Under the pieces are notes generated by a model. That model was not told the DNA's origin. It searched no databases and saw only the letters and a program-made list of their open reading frames with translations. From Ginkgo biloba (lineage: Eukaryota > Streptophyta > Ginkgoopsida > Ginkgoales > Ginkgoaceae): 23,684 nucleotides of DNA. Below, piece after piece: positions 1 through 10,330 of this stretch; positions within the stretch are counted from its first letter, which is position 1, and each line of letters opens with the position of its first letter. The stretch is from positions 55,707,892 to 55,731,575 of the forward strand of contig JANKJI010000010.1 in assembly GCA_024626585.1 (NCBI GenBank), written 5' to 3'. The position numbers were made by a program, and so were the translations under genes.

Positions 1-1362
1 CTAGAACCTGCAAAAAACCTTGTATCACCTTCTAGGGTAGTCGAGGTGTTCAAATCATGCCTCTGTTCAACCAAAATGCTAAGAAGAATTCGCTATCCTG
101 CAATAAGCAAGTACAAGAACTCAGAAATTGAAAACTCCTTTAGTAACACATCACCTTTTGGATGAAATTAATGTTGTCTATAGTCTAGAATTCCTCCTCA
201 AGTTGAAGCACCCTTAGTAAAAATCAAAATCATGCCAAAATGGTGTAGAAGAGTGTCATGATTGAAATTGTTGAAGTTAGAATGTCAGAATAATGCAAGA
301 TGAGATGTCCCTATGTCCTTAGCATGACTCTGTATTAATAGAAAAAGATTTGAACTAAACCCCCCATAGAATGACTAGACTTTGCCCTTGAAGTAGCCCC
401 ACCTCCAAGATGTCTTCTATGGGTCAAAATGCTAATGTTGTCACTCATAGAGGGGTGTCATCGACTGAAAAACCTTTATTGCCTTTCTCCTCACTATTTT
501 CTCTCTCTTTAGTATCCCATAATGAGGTTTCCTTGTCATACGTAAAATCAATAATTTGGCTCCACTATTTAACTTAGGCTTATGCATGCTTTCCAAGGTT
601 GAATTAAACATGTGTTTCAAGGCTGGCTTTGGCCAACTTTTCAAGGTTAAATTTGCAATAGTTTGCTTGGTTGCAACATACATGCATTGTAGATATACAA
701 GCATCGCTATCTCAAGACATGGGATGAGTCTCTTCTTTATATCCCATATAGTTATATCAGAGCCATACATTACTTTATTGGAATTTAGCCTTTTGAGGCT
801 TCTCTAGGCTATCTTCCTAACTCCCCTATTGATCTACGTCTTTTGTTTTTTCCATTCACTTCTTCTTCACATGAAATAAAAGGCTACATGTAAGTTGAGA
901 ACTTTGGATTATTAATGGCATGTTTTTAAATTTTAGAGATGAACTATAGAATGGGTGTTGAAATTCTAATCTTGGATACTCTTTAGAGGATCTTATTGTG
1001 TAATTTGGGTGAGAAGTTATTAAGCCTAAACAACAGATTTTTTGATATTTCTAGACTAGATGGGGTATAAATAAGGAATCTTGAAGTATTTGGATTTTAA
1101 TGTCCCTTGTGTTAAATCTTTTTAAAGACATCTTGAATCTACCATAATAAAGCTTTTTCCTCTTGGATTTGATTGTCATGATGGAATAACATCCCCTTTT
1201 TAATGCAAGGAAAGCATGAAGCCTGACATTATTGCGAAGCCACAATATCCCACTTCCAACTTCATTAATGATTCCCACAAAATGATTATGTGTTTTTGGC
1301 ATGAATTTAATCATCACATTTGTAGAAATCTATATGATCCCTTTGGGTTATATAAATTATAC
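1..1362. other. Region without recognisable gene
   Basis: No domain could be recognised on either strand. The longest open stretches are a 109-codon minus-strand frame at 441-770 and an 88-codon minus-strand frame at 1051-1317. Both are Lys/Arg/Leu/Ile-rich, as expected of AT-rich non-coding DNA. They lie downstream, on the minus strand, of the Gag fragment at 1363-1875, so they could be decayed remains of that element's later gag or pol, but no protease, zinc-knuckle or RT motif is visible. Confidence 0.5.
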
Positions 1363-1875
1363 AAGTAAATATCTATTGAATTGATCAAAACACTGGCCTA
1401 GTTGCTTATTTCTCTAGTCCCATATAGATCCCCATGCTTGGGATGCTCCATCAAGGAATTAGATTATTGTTTATACTCTTTCTATTTAGTTGAATATTTT
1501 TTCTTGGTTGAGCACTGCGGTTAACTTGTTTACCCATTCGTGCAATTCTACTTCTCCTTCAAAATTATAATTTGGAATTTTTGGTTGGGGTGTGTTGGGT
1601 TGAATCATGTTTCTTCCTTCATTGCTAATTAGATTCCTATTATCTTCCTTGTATGGCATGTTTTGGACATCCTTGTTGGTCATATTTTTAGTGTTTCGAT
1701 GTTCGATATTATACATCCTTGTGGTGAGTTGTTGCATTCCCGCATTAATGTTCTATACTTATGTATCTATTTGTGGAATCTAGTCTTTCATCTGTAATAT
1801 AAATTATTCTATTGTGATCAGTATTTTATTTTCCTCATTGTTCCTTTCTTCTTCCATAACAACTTGATTCCTCAT
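1363..1875 (-). pseudogene. gag: Retrotransposon Gag N-terminal fragment (broken)
   Basis: This is the start of a retrotransposon Gag, the structural protein that packages element RNA in cytoplasmic particles. Reading leftwards from an ATG at 1875, one frame stays open in register to about 1363. It shows a Glu/Asn-rich start, then a Gln/Ile/Met-rich segment with heptad-like spacing (possible coiled coil), then a PNYNFEG segment followed by HEWVNKL, and then FLDGASQAWGSIW. These resemble the 'F-x-G ... W' and 'L-x-G-x-A-x-x-W' blocks of the Retrotrans_gag family. At least seven in-frame stops are present; four in the first third (taa, tag, taa, tag) sit in a Gln-rich context and are explained by CAA/CAG to TAA/TAG. 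The primer site lies 35 bases upstream, as expected for a 5' end. No pol is recognisable further left, so this is a truncated or very decayed copy. Family assignment (gypsy or copia) is uncertain. Confidence 0.6.
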
Positions 1876-1909
1876 TACTGGCATTTCCTATCTTGTTTGG
1901 ATGATGTAG

Positions 1910-1924
1910 CCTGCTTTGATACCA
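1910..1924 (-). other. Primer-binding site, initiator tRNA-Met type
   Basis: On the minus strand this reads TGGTATCAAAGCAGG, one base off the usual plant LTR-element primer site TGGTATCAGAGC, which pairs with the 3' end of initiator tRNA-Met to start minus-strand DNA synthesis. It lies two bases inside an LTR edge that ends in CA (TG at 1927 on the plus strand) and just before a Gag reading frame, which is the expected order for the 5' end of a minus-strand element. Confidence 0.75.
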
Positions 1925-1926
1925 CT

Positions 1927-2100
1927 TGTTGAGATTTAAAATTATAAATGTTATATTTATTTTGGTACAACTTCTGGAAATAATAATAATAAGTTATATT
2001 ATGGATTGCAACTAATTTTTAGCCTCTAGGAACACCTATACCCCGACTGATGGTGGGAGGGAGCACCTGCAACCCTTCTATGGCTTCCATAGCCCTGTTG
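1927..2100 (-). repeat. 3' end (U5 side) of a 5' LTR, outer end undefined
   Basis: The LTR edge is inferred from the CA terminus two bases from the primer site at 1910-1924. The LTR should extend to higher coordinates, but its other end is not visible and no second copy lies in the window, so length and target duplication cannot be given. A similar motif, TGTTGGGATTTTAAAT, recurs at 2096 in the same orientation as TGTTGAGATTTAAAAT at 1927. It could be a second related LTR edge or a short direct repeat. Between them lies a locally GC-richer stretch (about 2038-2095) in otherwise AT-rich DNA. Confidence 0.45.
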
Positions 2101-3560
2101 GGATTTTAAATGGTGTTTGTATTTGATCTCTTATGTTATATTTTATAGGGACAATATCTTTGTTCTTTAAAGGCACCTAAATATTTCCCCCAATGTCATT
2201 TCGATGAGCTCTACATCAGTTGGTGATTGCATGATCCTTCCATTGACTACGGTGACATTGTATCCTTTCTTATGTTTGTTTATAGTTTATTTTATTTATT
2301 ATGTTTATAACCTTTGTCTACATATTCCCCTTTTGATTTATTTTGGTCACAATAGTTTAAATAGAGCTAGAGAAAAATCTTATAGAACACTTTGACATGA
2401 TGAAAAAAGAGTCATGGCACTTAGTCGACCACCATTAAAGGATGCTTGTTAGATATAAATCCCATTAGAAAGAACCTATAGTTTAGGAAGATGAAAATAT
2501 ACAAGGAAGCTTGGAAACTATCTTCCTAAAATTACTTACAAAAGAATGATATATGAGTGAGCCTTATCTCAATAATAAAAATTGGAGACTATAAATTCTC
2601 TAAAATAAAAATAAAATATAGTTTATAGTCTAAAATGGACTATACCTAAAATTCTAATAAAGAATTATCTTCCACAATTATGATGCATTCCTATATTATA
2701 GTATAATAATATATAAATATCTATAAATGAAGGATATTATAAGTTATGTGTACAAAAATTCATGGTTTTATAATTATAAGCTATATATTATATGATAATG
2801 AGATAATTATTTATTATATCTTGGTTTCACTTATAATTAATCATGGATGATGATGGATGTAATATGTTAAGAGAGAAAATAAATCACTAAATACAATGCA
2901 CTTGTTGATTAAAGTGAATACAAGTCCAACATCAATAGATAAAAAAATAGTCATATGATAAATATAAGGTTGCGACAAATTCAGAAAAATTTAATATAAT
3001 ATCTTAAAAAGAGAATATGAAAATAAATAAGTTTAGTTCTAAAACCATTATAATAGATTAATATTCATATAATTCTACATGTGTATAAATGCATAAGTGC
3101 CAAAAAAATACTACAATGATTTTAGAGTATACCCCAAGCATTCCACAATTGTTGTAATAGTAAAAATAGTTACAATGTACCATAAATATTTTATAATAGT
3201 AGAATAAAGATGTAATGAAAATATACAAAATATTTCCATAACAAACTAATACACTAAATATCTAGTATAGTAATCATTATTTTAGTTAGAAAGAGATGGA
3301 TCCAACATTATCTGGGTAGAGGTAAGGATCTAATTTATTTATTTTTAAATTAGATTTTACGTTGATTTAACTTATTCTTGTTAGACTATCTAAATTCATA
3401 CAATGTGAATCCAATAAATAAAGAATTTAAAAAAATTCCAAAGTCAATGAATAATATCAAAATATTTAAAATCTTGGATTAGTTTTAACTACGATTGATA
3501 TGATACCAACATAAATACACCAATAATTGTCCATATGGTGAGTTCTTTAGTCCAACTAGT
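2101..3560. other. Very AT-rich region, no gene seen
   Basis: Long A/T runs and TA-rich stretches (especially 2640-2830 and 2980-3480) with stops in all frames. No LTR, primer site, domain or tandem array could be recognised. The first part may still belong to the LTR that begins at 1927. Confidence 0.5.
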
Positions 3561-3567
3561 GAAGGTT

Positions 3568-3818
3568 ATCCTAAACGGGTTATTAGTAACACCCTCTAAT
3601 AATGAAGACTCTAGTAAAAGTAGGGAAAAAACTTCTTTTGTTATGATTCCTTCCTCTCAACTTTTTGGAGAAGCACATTCAATGCCTTCTACGTTTGGGC
3701 ATAATAAAAGGGAAAATACATGACTCAATTTACTTAGGCATAATCCACCTCTAAATCATACATCTCATTTTAAGAATCTATCTTCATAACCTTTACTTAG
3801 GATGCTCAATGAATACTT
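3568..3818 (+). repeat. Unidentified dispersed repeat, copy 1
   Basis: This stretch is clearly related, in reverse orientation, to 15820-16068, with roughly 70-75% identity judged by eye and few indels. Shared blocks include a segment around GGTTATTAGTAACACCC and another reading AATCATACATCTCATTT. Both strands have partly open frames that are similar between the two copies (for example NGLLVTPSNNE here against NGLLITPPNNE in the other copy), so coding direction is unresolved. It ends about 60 bases before the LINE remnant begins. I do not recognise the family. Confidence 0.65.
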
Positions 3819-3879
3819 GGCTCTTCATCTTTCCCCTTATTATCTCTGATTCTCTAATTGGGATTTCCTATTAAAAAAT

Positions 3880-5640
3880 ATGAAAAGAAGAATCCAATCC
3901 TGGATTGTAGCTTGGTTCACTCTCATAAGAAGAAGGACACTAAGATAAAATTTATTATCTATCCCTATCTTATAGACCTTAGTCATGGTGGCTCTAATAA
4001 ATTTTATTCATGATATCACTAAAGCAATGAGACACTTCCTATGGAAAGGAGGAAAAGGTGGACAAAAGAAATTTAACCTGATCAACTAGGCCACAATCTA
4101 TCTTCCCAAAACTAAAGGAATATTAGGAGTGAAAAAAAACCCTTATATGACCAAGGCATTGGCAATAAAAATTGTATGGAAACTCCTAATAGAGGAAAAA
4201 ATAGTATGGGTTCAAATTCTCTTAAATAAATATTACGTCGATCATCCACCTAAGGATATCCTTATGGGGATTACTTCACATAGTAAATTTTCTAGAATCT
4301 ATCTATACATTTTAGAAGGACTTCATCTCATCAAATAAAACTTCTCTTGGAGTATCAAAGAGGGATAAATCAATATCCTTGACCAACTAATCTCTAATCA
4401 CTCCCCTCTATCAATAATTGTAGATCTTGCATTAATCATTGAGTATCTCAAAGCAAGGGGGATCTACAAAGCTAACCACTTCAAAATTCTCATAACTTCC
4501 TTCATTAAACATCAAATATGGATCATAAGAATCAAATTAGAGATAACCACATATCTACAATAATATTTTGAGTTATTCTCACACAAAATCAACCAAATAT
4601 TCGTCTTCATGAGGGAAGGGAAATATGGTCTATCTTATATCCATAATGAAAAACTCATTAATTATAATATTAAATCCACCTATGATTTCATATCCATTCA
4701 ACAACCACCAACAATAATCATAAAATTCAAAAGAGTTGCAATGATCATATGGATTTCTTAGGCAATCCCCAAAATTAAGTTCTTCAACTAGTCCTTATTC
4801 CATCAAGCTAACCTAGATGGGACAAATATCTACAAGCATGGATTTTAAGGGCCTCATAAATATCATATTTTTCTTAAATATGTCAATACATAGGTACATC
4901 TATTCGTCTCCTATAATTATACTCACTAAATCTAGAAACTGGGTGCTTAGACTTTTGAGATAAATTTGGAACCTATTCTAGATACCCAATCCATAACTGA
5001 ATTCTTCTTAGCTTGGATCGATTAGATTTTGATGGAAATGAAGCATGATAAATAGATCAAGGAATTATTAAAGATCTTTTGTTACCATTCTTTGGAACTT
5101 ATGGTTAAACCATAATAATGATTGCTTCAATGTTACATCCCTTAACCCATAGAGACTGTTGAATGTAATCATTCATTCAATCAAGGAGAAGTAAAAAATC
5201 ACCCTCATTAGAGACAAAGAAATAAACTTCAAAGATCTTACATGGAAATAATAATCTTACAACACTTCAATTAGATCAATTAACCATCCAAAATTAGAAG
5301 GAAAATAATAAGGAATTGGCTACCCTAATCTTGGACCCTATTAAAGACTATTTATTTATTTATGGAGCCTCAAAATATAATCATGGATAATTGAATTCTT
5401 GCAGTATACTTTTACTCCACTCCTAACATCCAATAATCTTATTTAGTGAAGGATTGGAAAGTGCTTCTAATAATATTACAGAGTTTAAAGGTTTGATCAA
5501 AGGTCTTAAGATTACACTCAACCTCTCTCTAAATGAAATTCACATAATGGGAGACTCGATATTGGTCACCAATATCTTCAACTTGGTTTAGATTCCCAAA
5601 TATCATCACCATATTTAACACCTCTAATTCATCCTTCTAT
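3880..5640 (+). pseudogene. LINE (L1-type) ORF2 3' half, broken
   Basis: Remains of the C-terminal half of a plant L1-type LINE ORF2, the protein that nicks DNA and copies LINE RNA at the target. Seen in order: the end of the reverse-transcriptase region (4000-4240), with a FLWKGG block, then YLPKTKG where plant L1 proteins have a W-x-x-(5)-PK-x-x-GGLG block, then ALAIKIVWKLL; a block beginning FSWSIKEG (4340-4400); a zf-RVT-like region (4640-4900) with STYDF, IIWIS and IPKIKFF; and an RNase H-like end (5460-5590) with TEFKGLIKGL and MGDSILV, the GDS matching the RNase H fold's later catalytic Asp. The first 500 bases keep one frame; the RNase H segment is in another, so at least one frameshift lies between. 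Many stops are present, including tag for the conserved Trp before LPKT. Endonuclease and RT palm are absent, consistent with 5' truncation. Confidence 0.72.
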
Positions 5641-6099
5641 TACACACAGTGACACTCATTCTAGTCATTATTTGATCGTTTTATCATTACAATCTAATTC
5701 TTACAACTCAAGAATGAATTATCACCTTGTATTCATTTATGATGTAGGAGGATCTAATTTTTGGACTAATAATAATAGATTTTGGTGATTAATTTTAGAA
5801 ATACCAAAAAATAAATGAGTGGAGGTCGTATTAGTTGTTGTTGACTCACAAGGAGAGAATCAACAATCGACACCAATAATGATGAACAATAATAACATCA
5901 ATAAATCAACACATAGAGAGTTTGTAGTCATAGTGGAAGTTTTAAAATCTAGGCATTAATGGTAATAATTGAAGGATACCTTCTAGAGGCTTCATCACCT
6001 ATGAATGAAGAGTAAAGGTGAATTAAATGCCTCACCAACCCTGAGTAGAAGCAAGAATTTTGGACACCAAAGAGGACCTTATAAAGGGGGATAATATTT

Positions 6100-6186
6100 G
6101 AGAAGGAAAAAGAGACAGAGAGAAAAAAAAGAGAGGAGTAGAGGGAGAGCACTAGGTAGAGGAGAAAGAAGGAAGGAGAGGAAAGA
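6100..6186 (+). repeat. Polypurine tract
   Basis: About 87 bases with only six pyrimidines, made of GA, GGA and GAAA units. It is low-complexity DNA that explains the long open frame on the opposite strand. Such tracts can form triplex structures, but nothing here shows a function. Confidence 0.7.
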
Positions 6187-6922
6187 TACATTGCCAAGAA
6201 TAAAAGGAAGGAACAAAGTGGAATAAGCAGGTTGAGAAGCTCATTGAATGTGAGGAAACTCATGTAAGAGAACCAAAGATGGAGGAAAGACAACAGGCAA
6301 ACCATTGACCATGAGGAATCTTGGGAGATATGCATAGGAGAAATAAATAAATAAAGAAATTTTATTAGTGTCCATGAATAACTAGAAAAGGTCAATGGGA
6401 CTATACAAAAAATATACATGTATAAAAAGTCTAGGGGAGGGCCTAAATAAACTCTATCCTATCATCTAATTAGTAATAAAATAAAGATAGTGAAGCAAGT
6501 GTACAATACAAGTGAGAAAAAAGAGATAGCCATAGGAAAAAGAAGAAGTATCATGCAATTGTCATATGTCTAGAGGTTAGGAGATTAAATACCAAAGACC
6601 AAAGGGGAATATTGGGTTAGAGACCACCACCATCCTTATTTATTATAATATCTCCTAATACCTCATAAATAATGTCATCAGGTGAAGAAACTATTGTGGA
6701 GGAGTTTTACTGCATAAATATGGGTGATATATGGATGATAGAAGATTATTGCCTATCCCTTAGGGGTAGACTGGAAGGCAAGGAGGATGAAAATGTATAT
6801 CTCCTACCATATAAGGCCAAGATCCCCCATGATGGGACAAATAAGTTGGTAATCCACCCTCATGCAAAAGTGATAAAGTAGTTGGTCCAATGAGGGGGCC
6901 TAATAGAATGACTATTTCAATT

Positions 6923-6934
6923 GGGGGGGGGGGG
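6923..6934 (+). repeat. Homopolymer of 12 G
   Basis: An uninterrupted run of twelve G in an AT-rich setting, just outside the 3' end of the minus-strand LINE remnant. The length may be unreliable because homopolymers are prone to sequencing error. Confidence 0.8.
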
Positions 6935-6949
6935 TATGGGTCAATCTAG

Positions 6950-8330
6950 CCACCTGTCGAGTAGTCCTAGATGTTGGACAAGACCTATGAAAACTATGAG
7001 TACTATTTTTTGAATCAATCTAGTCAAATAGACTCTTATGCTCATTTGGCCTCAAAATCTGCTAAAAAAGGAAGTGATAAGTCTTGATCCCCACTTCTCC
7101 CTTAGCAAATATTGTCGGTGGAAGAATAATGCTCTAATGAAAATTTCCAAACACCACTGATCCTCATATTTAAAAAAGATGGACAAAGACCTCTCGATAC
7201 CCCTAAAAATATAAAAATATCTCCCTTTGATATCATAATAAATTGGACATCTAACAAAAATATGCTCTTCTATTTCTACTTATAAATAATAGAGCCAACA
7301 AATTTGTTGGTCTCTCAAAATATGGTGATCTACCTCAACCCTAAGCTATTGAGAACCAACCCAAAGTTATCTTAGGGAAAAACTCAAACTGTGGGACCAA
7401 TAATAGTAGAGATTATCTAGGGGAATGATAATACCATCTGAGACAATAATAAAATGATGTGCATAGGAGGTGAGCTTGGTTTTAAGCAATTGGGAAGGAG
7501 ATATCCAAGTGGTCAAAATGTATCTCCAACAAATATCATTCATCTCCTTCACATCTAGAAGTAAATATGGAGGCACATCCAAGGAGTACCTAAAATGGGG
7601 TATATGGTTAATGGAGATACCCAATACCTATAACATTGTGGACACTTTACCATACCAACCCTATTTATGGGTCATCTAGATAGTCCTAGTAGAGGCTGCT
7701 AACTATTGAGAAGAGAAAAGGGAAAGGTTAGGATACCTATTTCTCCAAAAAATATTATTGACCATGCATTTGACACTATGAATATAGGATATAATTCTAA
7801 AATAAGTCTCCAACCATAGAGGATGAACATTAGATTTTGCTTAAATAATACATTAGGGTACTATAGATTTATAACATATGATCCACTAAAGCATAATGGT
7901 CTAGACTCTCTCGATGCGTTCCTAGTTAGGCTGCCACAAACTCAAGCCCCAGATCTTTAAACCATATAAAATTATGGGATTGATGATGGTGTCAAAGAGA
8001 TGCATCTTTGATGTGATATCCTAAAAATGATGCTAGAAACACTATCTCTCTAACATAATAAGGTATGCATACCCTTTGTACAGTCTAAACTATGAGGCCG
8101 ATATAAAAGTGAAAGATGGCCTTGTAAATTAAACCCCCAAATAAATATAATAAGTAGTGACATATACAAGCTTCCCTATAGAGGTAAAGTGAATTCTATA
8201 AAGTTCACATCTCATAGTGTTGAAGAACATAACCTTAGTTTTATTGAGGTTAAACTCTAGTTCTTATTTATCATAGAAGAGAGCGAGAGAATCAAGTTGC
8301 CGATAGCAAAATAAAGAGAGTTGATTTGTA
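6950..8330 (-). pseudogene. Second LINE, RT C-terminal half, broken
   Basis: Minus-strand remnant of a non-LTR retrotransposon reverse transcriptase, of a different type from the plus-strand LINE. Read leftwards: FAIGNLIL at about 8290-8310, where active non-LTR RTs have F/Y-A-D-D followed by hydrophobics (both catalytic Asp appear lost); QLDSLALFYDK; the strongly diagnostic FNLNKTKVMFFN block (about 8220-8255); YYIYLGV; KMHLFDTIINPIILYGLKIWG (about 7915-8000), matching the 'LLYG-x-E-x-WG' block; a 70-80 codon stretch around 7367-7624; and VEIEEHIFVRCPIYYDI (about 7225-7280), matching the C-terminal zinc-finger block with conserved H and C. Stops and frame changes occur throughout. It is cut on its 5' side almost at the catalytic box, where plus-strand gypsy sequence follows. 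Clade within non-LTR elements is not certain. Confidence 0.7.
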
Positions 8331-8645
8331 ATTGTAACACTTATAAAACAAAGGTGGAAGCCCTAAGGAAATGGGATGAAGAATTAGAGAATGAGAAAAG
8401 AAGGGGAAGAGTTGATGATGACTCAAAATTAGAATCAGAGTAAGAAGAAGTTGAATGATGAGCTCCTCAGAGGTTGAAATATTTAGATGCATTATTATTC
8501 TTTGAGTTATTAAAGAGCCAAATAGGTGAAGTTAAGATGGAGGTTTTGAGATTTACCATAAGATTTATTGGACTAGGTAGGATCCTTAGAGAAATATTTT
8601 AATTCAGAAGAGATGGAAGACCCTAAGAGAATCAAATTTATGTGT

Positions 8646-8937
8646 ATTAAGTTAAAGGGACATGCTGTTATTTGGTGGAAGTATTTAAAGAAGGAAAGAA
8701 TGTGAATGGATAAAGATAAATTCACACTTGGAGTAATATGGTGACTAAGCTCAAGAGTAAGTTCTTAATGGAAGATTATAAGAAATGACTATTTTGTGAA
8801 TTCTATAACCTATGATAGAGAGATAAAATTATAGAAGGATACACTAATGAGTTATATAAGTTGTCCATTGAGAGTGGACATGACAAATGAGAAGAATGAC
8901 TAACAACTAGATATGACAATGAATCAAATTTTTTTCT
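8646..8937 (+). repeat. Gag tandem duplication, copy 1
   Basis: Starts at ATTAAGTTAAAGGG and is followed directly by a second copy starting with the same 14 bases at 8938. Offset is 292 bases and identity is roughly 85-88% by eye. One base is missing near 8713 compared with copy 2. The period is not a multiple of three, so the duplication breaks the reading frame. Confidence 0.88.
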
Positions 8938-9230
8938 ATTAAGTTAAAGGGAAATGTTGCTATTTGGTGGAAGTAATTAAAGAAGGGAAGAATGCGAATG
9001 GATAAGGATAAGATTCACACTTGGAGTAAGATGGTGACTAAGATCAAGAGTAAGTTCTTGCTAGAAGATTATAAGAAATGATTATTCTATGAATTCCAAA
9101 ACCTATGATAGAGAGATAAAAGTATACAAGGATAAACCAATGAGTTCTATAAGCATTCAATTGGAGTGGGCATGACAAAGGAGAAGAATGACTAACAACT
9201 ATATATACCAATGGATTAAATTGATCTATT
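8938..9230 (+). repeat. Gag tandem duplication, copy 2
   Basis: Second copy of the capsid core. It runs into the unique C-terminal Gag sequence at about 9231 (CTATTTAAGATGAG). The junction between copies (AATCAAATTTTTTTCTATTAAG) resembles the sequence just before copy 1 (AATCAAATTTATGTGTATTAAG), so short homology may have guided the duplication. Confidence 0.88.
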
Positions 9231-9554
9231 TAAGATGAGATATATATGCATAGGATGAAGTTAGTAGAGGAAGTGTATCAGATGGCATTAAAGGTAGAAG
9301 AAAAGTTATCAAGGAGTATGAGGAAAAGACCTATGATGAGGGGACCAAAGTATTCTGGTCAAAAGCAGAGAGGAGTCGCTAAGACATGGAGTGGTGAGAG
9401 TAGATCAAGGAGCAATAGAATTATAGGGTACTAATGTGACCCACCAATAAGGACTAGAGGAGAAGTATTCACTTATTATATGAGAAGATGAAATGAGTTT
9501 GTCTAAGAGAGAAGAGTTAATAAAGGAGGATATGCATCATGCCAATCGATAATC

Positions 9555-9596
9555 TATTATTGATATAGTGTAGAAGGCCACCAAGCATATGAATGT
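9555..9596 (+). pseudogene. Element A zinc knuckle remnant
   Basis: In the same frame as the flanking Gag end and protease, this reads YY*YSVEGHQAYEC. It aligns with the CCHC nucleic-acid-binding knuckle of gypsy Gag, with the two leading Cys read as Tyr (TGT to TAT) and a stop between them. His and the last Cys remain. All these differences are transitions. Confidence 0.65.
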
Positions 9597-9599
9597 TAG

Positions 9600-10330
9600 A
9601 TAAGAGTCAATAATAGGACATCAAGGAAAGAGCCAAGAGAAAATTTGGCCAAGGAGGAAGAAATTTCAAAGCATGTGATGATGGAGAAGTTCGATAACCT
9701 AATGGAGAGATTAACTTCATTGATGTCAAAAGGAGTAGGGAATCCTAGTTACTAACAAGACTACCCAATAAATCACTAAAGGTCATCAACAATATCATAA
9801 CAAGGGAGAATGGAAAAGAGATTGAAAAATCACCTGATAATGTCAAAGAATAAGGTTGTCAATGGACAAAGGCTATTAGAGAATAAGAAAAGTATTACGC
9901 CAGCAACTAATAGGAGACTGTCAGTGAGTGAAGGAACTAGAAAATAAACAAATGATATGGAGTAGAGGAAGAGGATTTTTAGAGCCAAGTGTTAGTATAG
10001 AGGAAAGTGTTATAATGTGATTATCGATAGGAGAAGCTATGAAAATATAATATCAAAAGAGATGAAGCTAGGATTACAACGATAGAAGCGTGAAGCACCA
10101 TATCATATCTCATGGCTCAATAAAGGAGGCGATATTATTGTTAAAGAGAGGTGAATAATATCATTCTAGATAGGAGACTACACCAACAAAGTATGGTGTG
10201 ATGTCATCCTAATAGATTCATTTCACTTATTACTAGGATGACCATGGTAGTTTGACTAACAAGTAATGCATGACGAAAGGAAGAAAACATATACCATTAA
10301 TAAATGAAATAATTTCACAAGGTATGTAAA
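9600..10330 (+). pseudogene. Element A: protease region
   Basis: Linker and retropepsin-type aspartic protease of the same gypsy element, which would cut Gag-Pol into its parts. The active-site strand reads VIIDRRSYENIIS at 10017-10055. The catalytic Asp is kept, but the following Ser/Thr-Gly is replaced by Arg-Arg. Further blocks are ISWLNKGGDIIV (about 10110-10145), YTNKVWCDVILIDSFHLLLG (10180-10240) and PW-x-FD (10242-10256), the usual 'D-V-x-x-D-x-x-H-L-L-L-G-R-P-W' signature; the Arg before PW and the residue after it are stops (tga, tag). No indel was needed from the zinc knuckle to the gap at 10874; the damage is substitutions only. Confidence 0.75.

Larger units (their letters stand above)
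5641..6949. other. Spacer between two converging LINE remnants; no gene supported
   Basis: The two LINE remnants point towards each other here, so this stretch may include both 3' ends, but I cannot find a poly(A)/poly(T) tail or target duplication. A 156-codon open frame on the minus strand (5949-6419) is mostly Phe/Leu/Ser/Tyr. That is what a purine-rich plus strand produces on the opposite strand, so I do not call it a gene. A 69-codon plus frame at 6672-6881, starting MSSGEET and acidic in its first half, has no recognisable domain. Confidence 0.5.
8560..9440 (+). pseudogene. gag: Ty3/gypsy element A: Gag, with internal duplication
   Basis: Capsid-type Gag of a Ty3/gypsy retrotransposon. 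The first recognisable block is DPKRIKF...KLKGHAVIWWKYL (8615-8690), matching the Retrotrans_gag core 'K-LKGHA-x-x-WW'. It is followed by a KSKFL-EDYKK block and a segment corresponding to NL..R...GYTNEFY. The whole block then occurs again, so the core is duplicated in tandem (separate entries). The C-terminal part at 9246-9434 begins with VEEVYQMALKVEEKL, typical of the end of gypsy capsid, followed by a basic Arg/Lys/Ser/Gly linker. Several stops interrupt it. The N-terminus runs into the minus-strand LINE remnant around 8330-8560; I could not place the start, the LTR or the primer site. Confidence 0.8.

Noticed and set aside
441-770. 109-codon minus-strand open frame
   Set aside because: No recognisable domain, random-like composition, overlapped by another open frame (556-807) on the plus strand.
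1978-1992. Short AAT microsatellite, and a GATA run at about 16722
   Set aside because: Only three to five units each; ordinary in AT-rich DNA.
5949-6419. 156-codon open frame on the minus strand, hydrophobic
   Set aside because: It is the complement of a purine-rich stretch, which gives Phe/Leu/Ser/Tyr-rich open frames by composition alone. No signal peptide plus domain pattern or neighbouring support.
7367-7679. Open frames on both strands in the same stretch
   Set aside because: Only the minus frame fits, as part of the LINE RT remnant; the plus frame is its complement.
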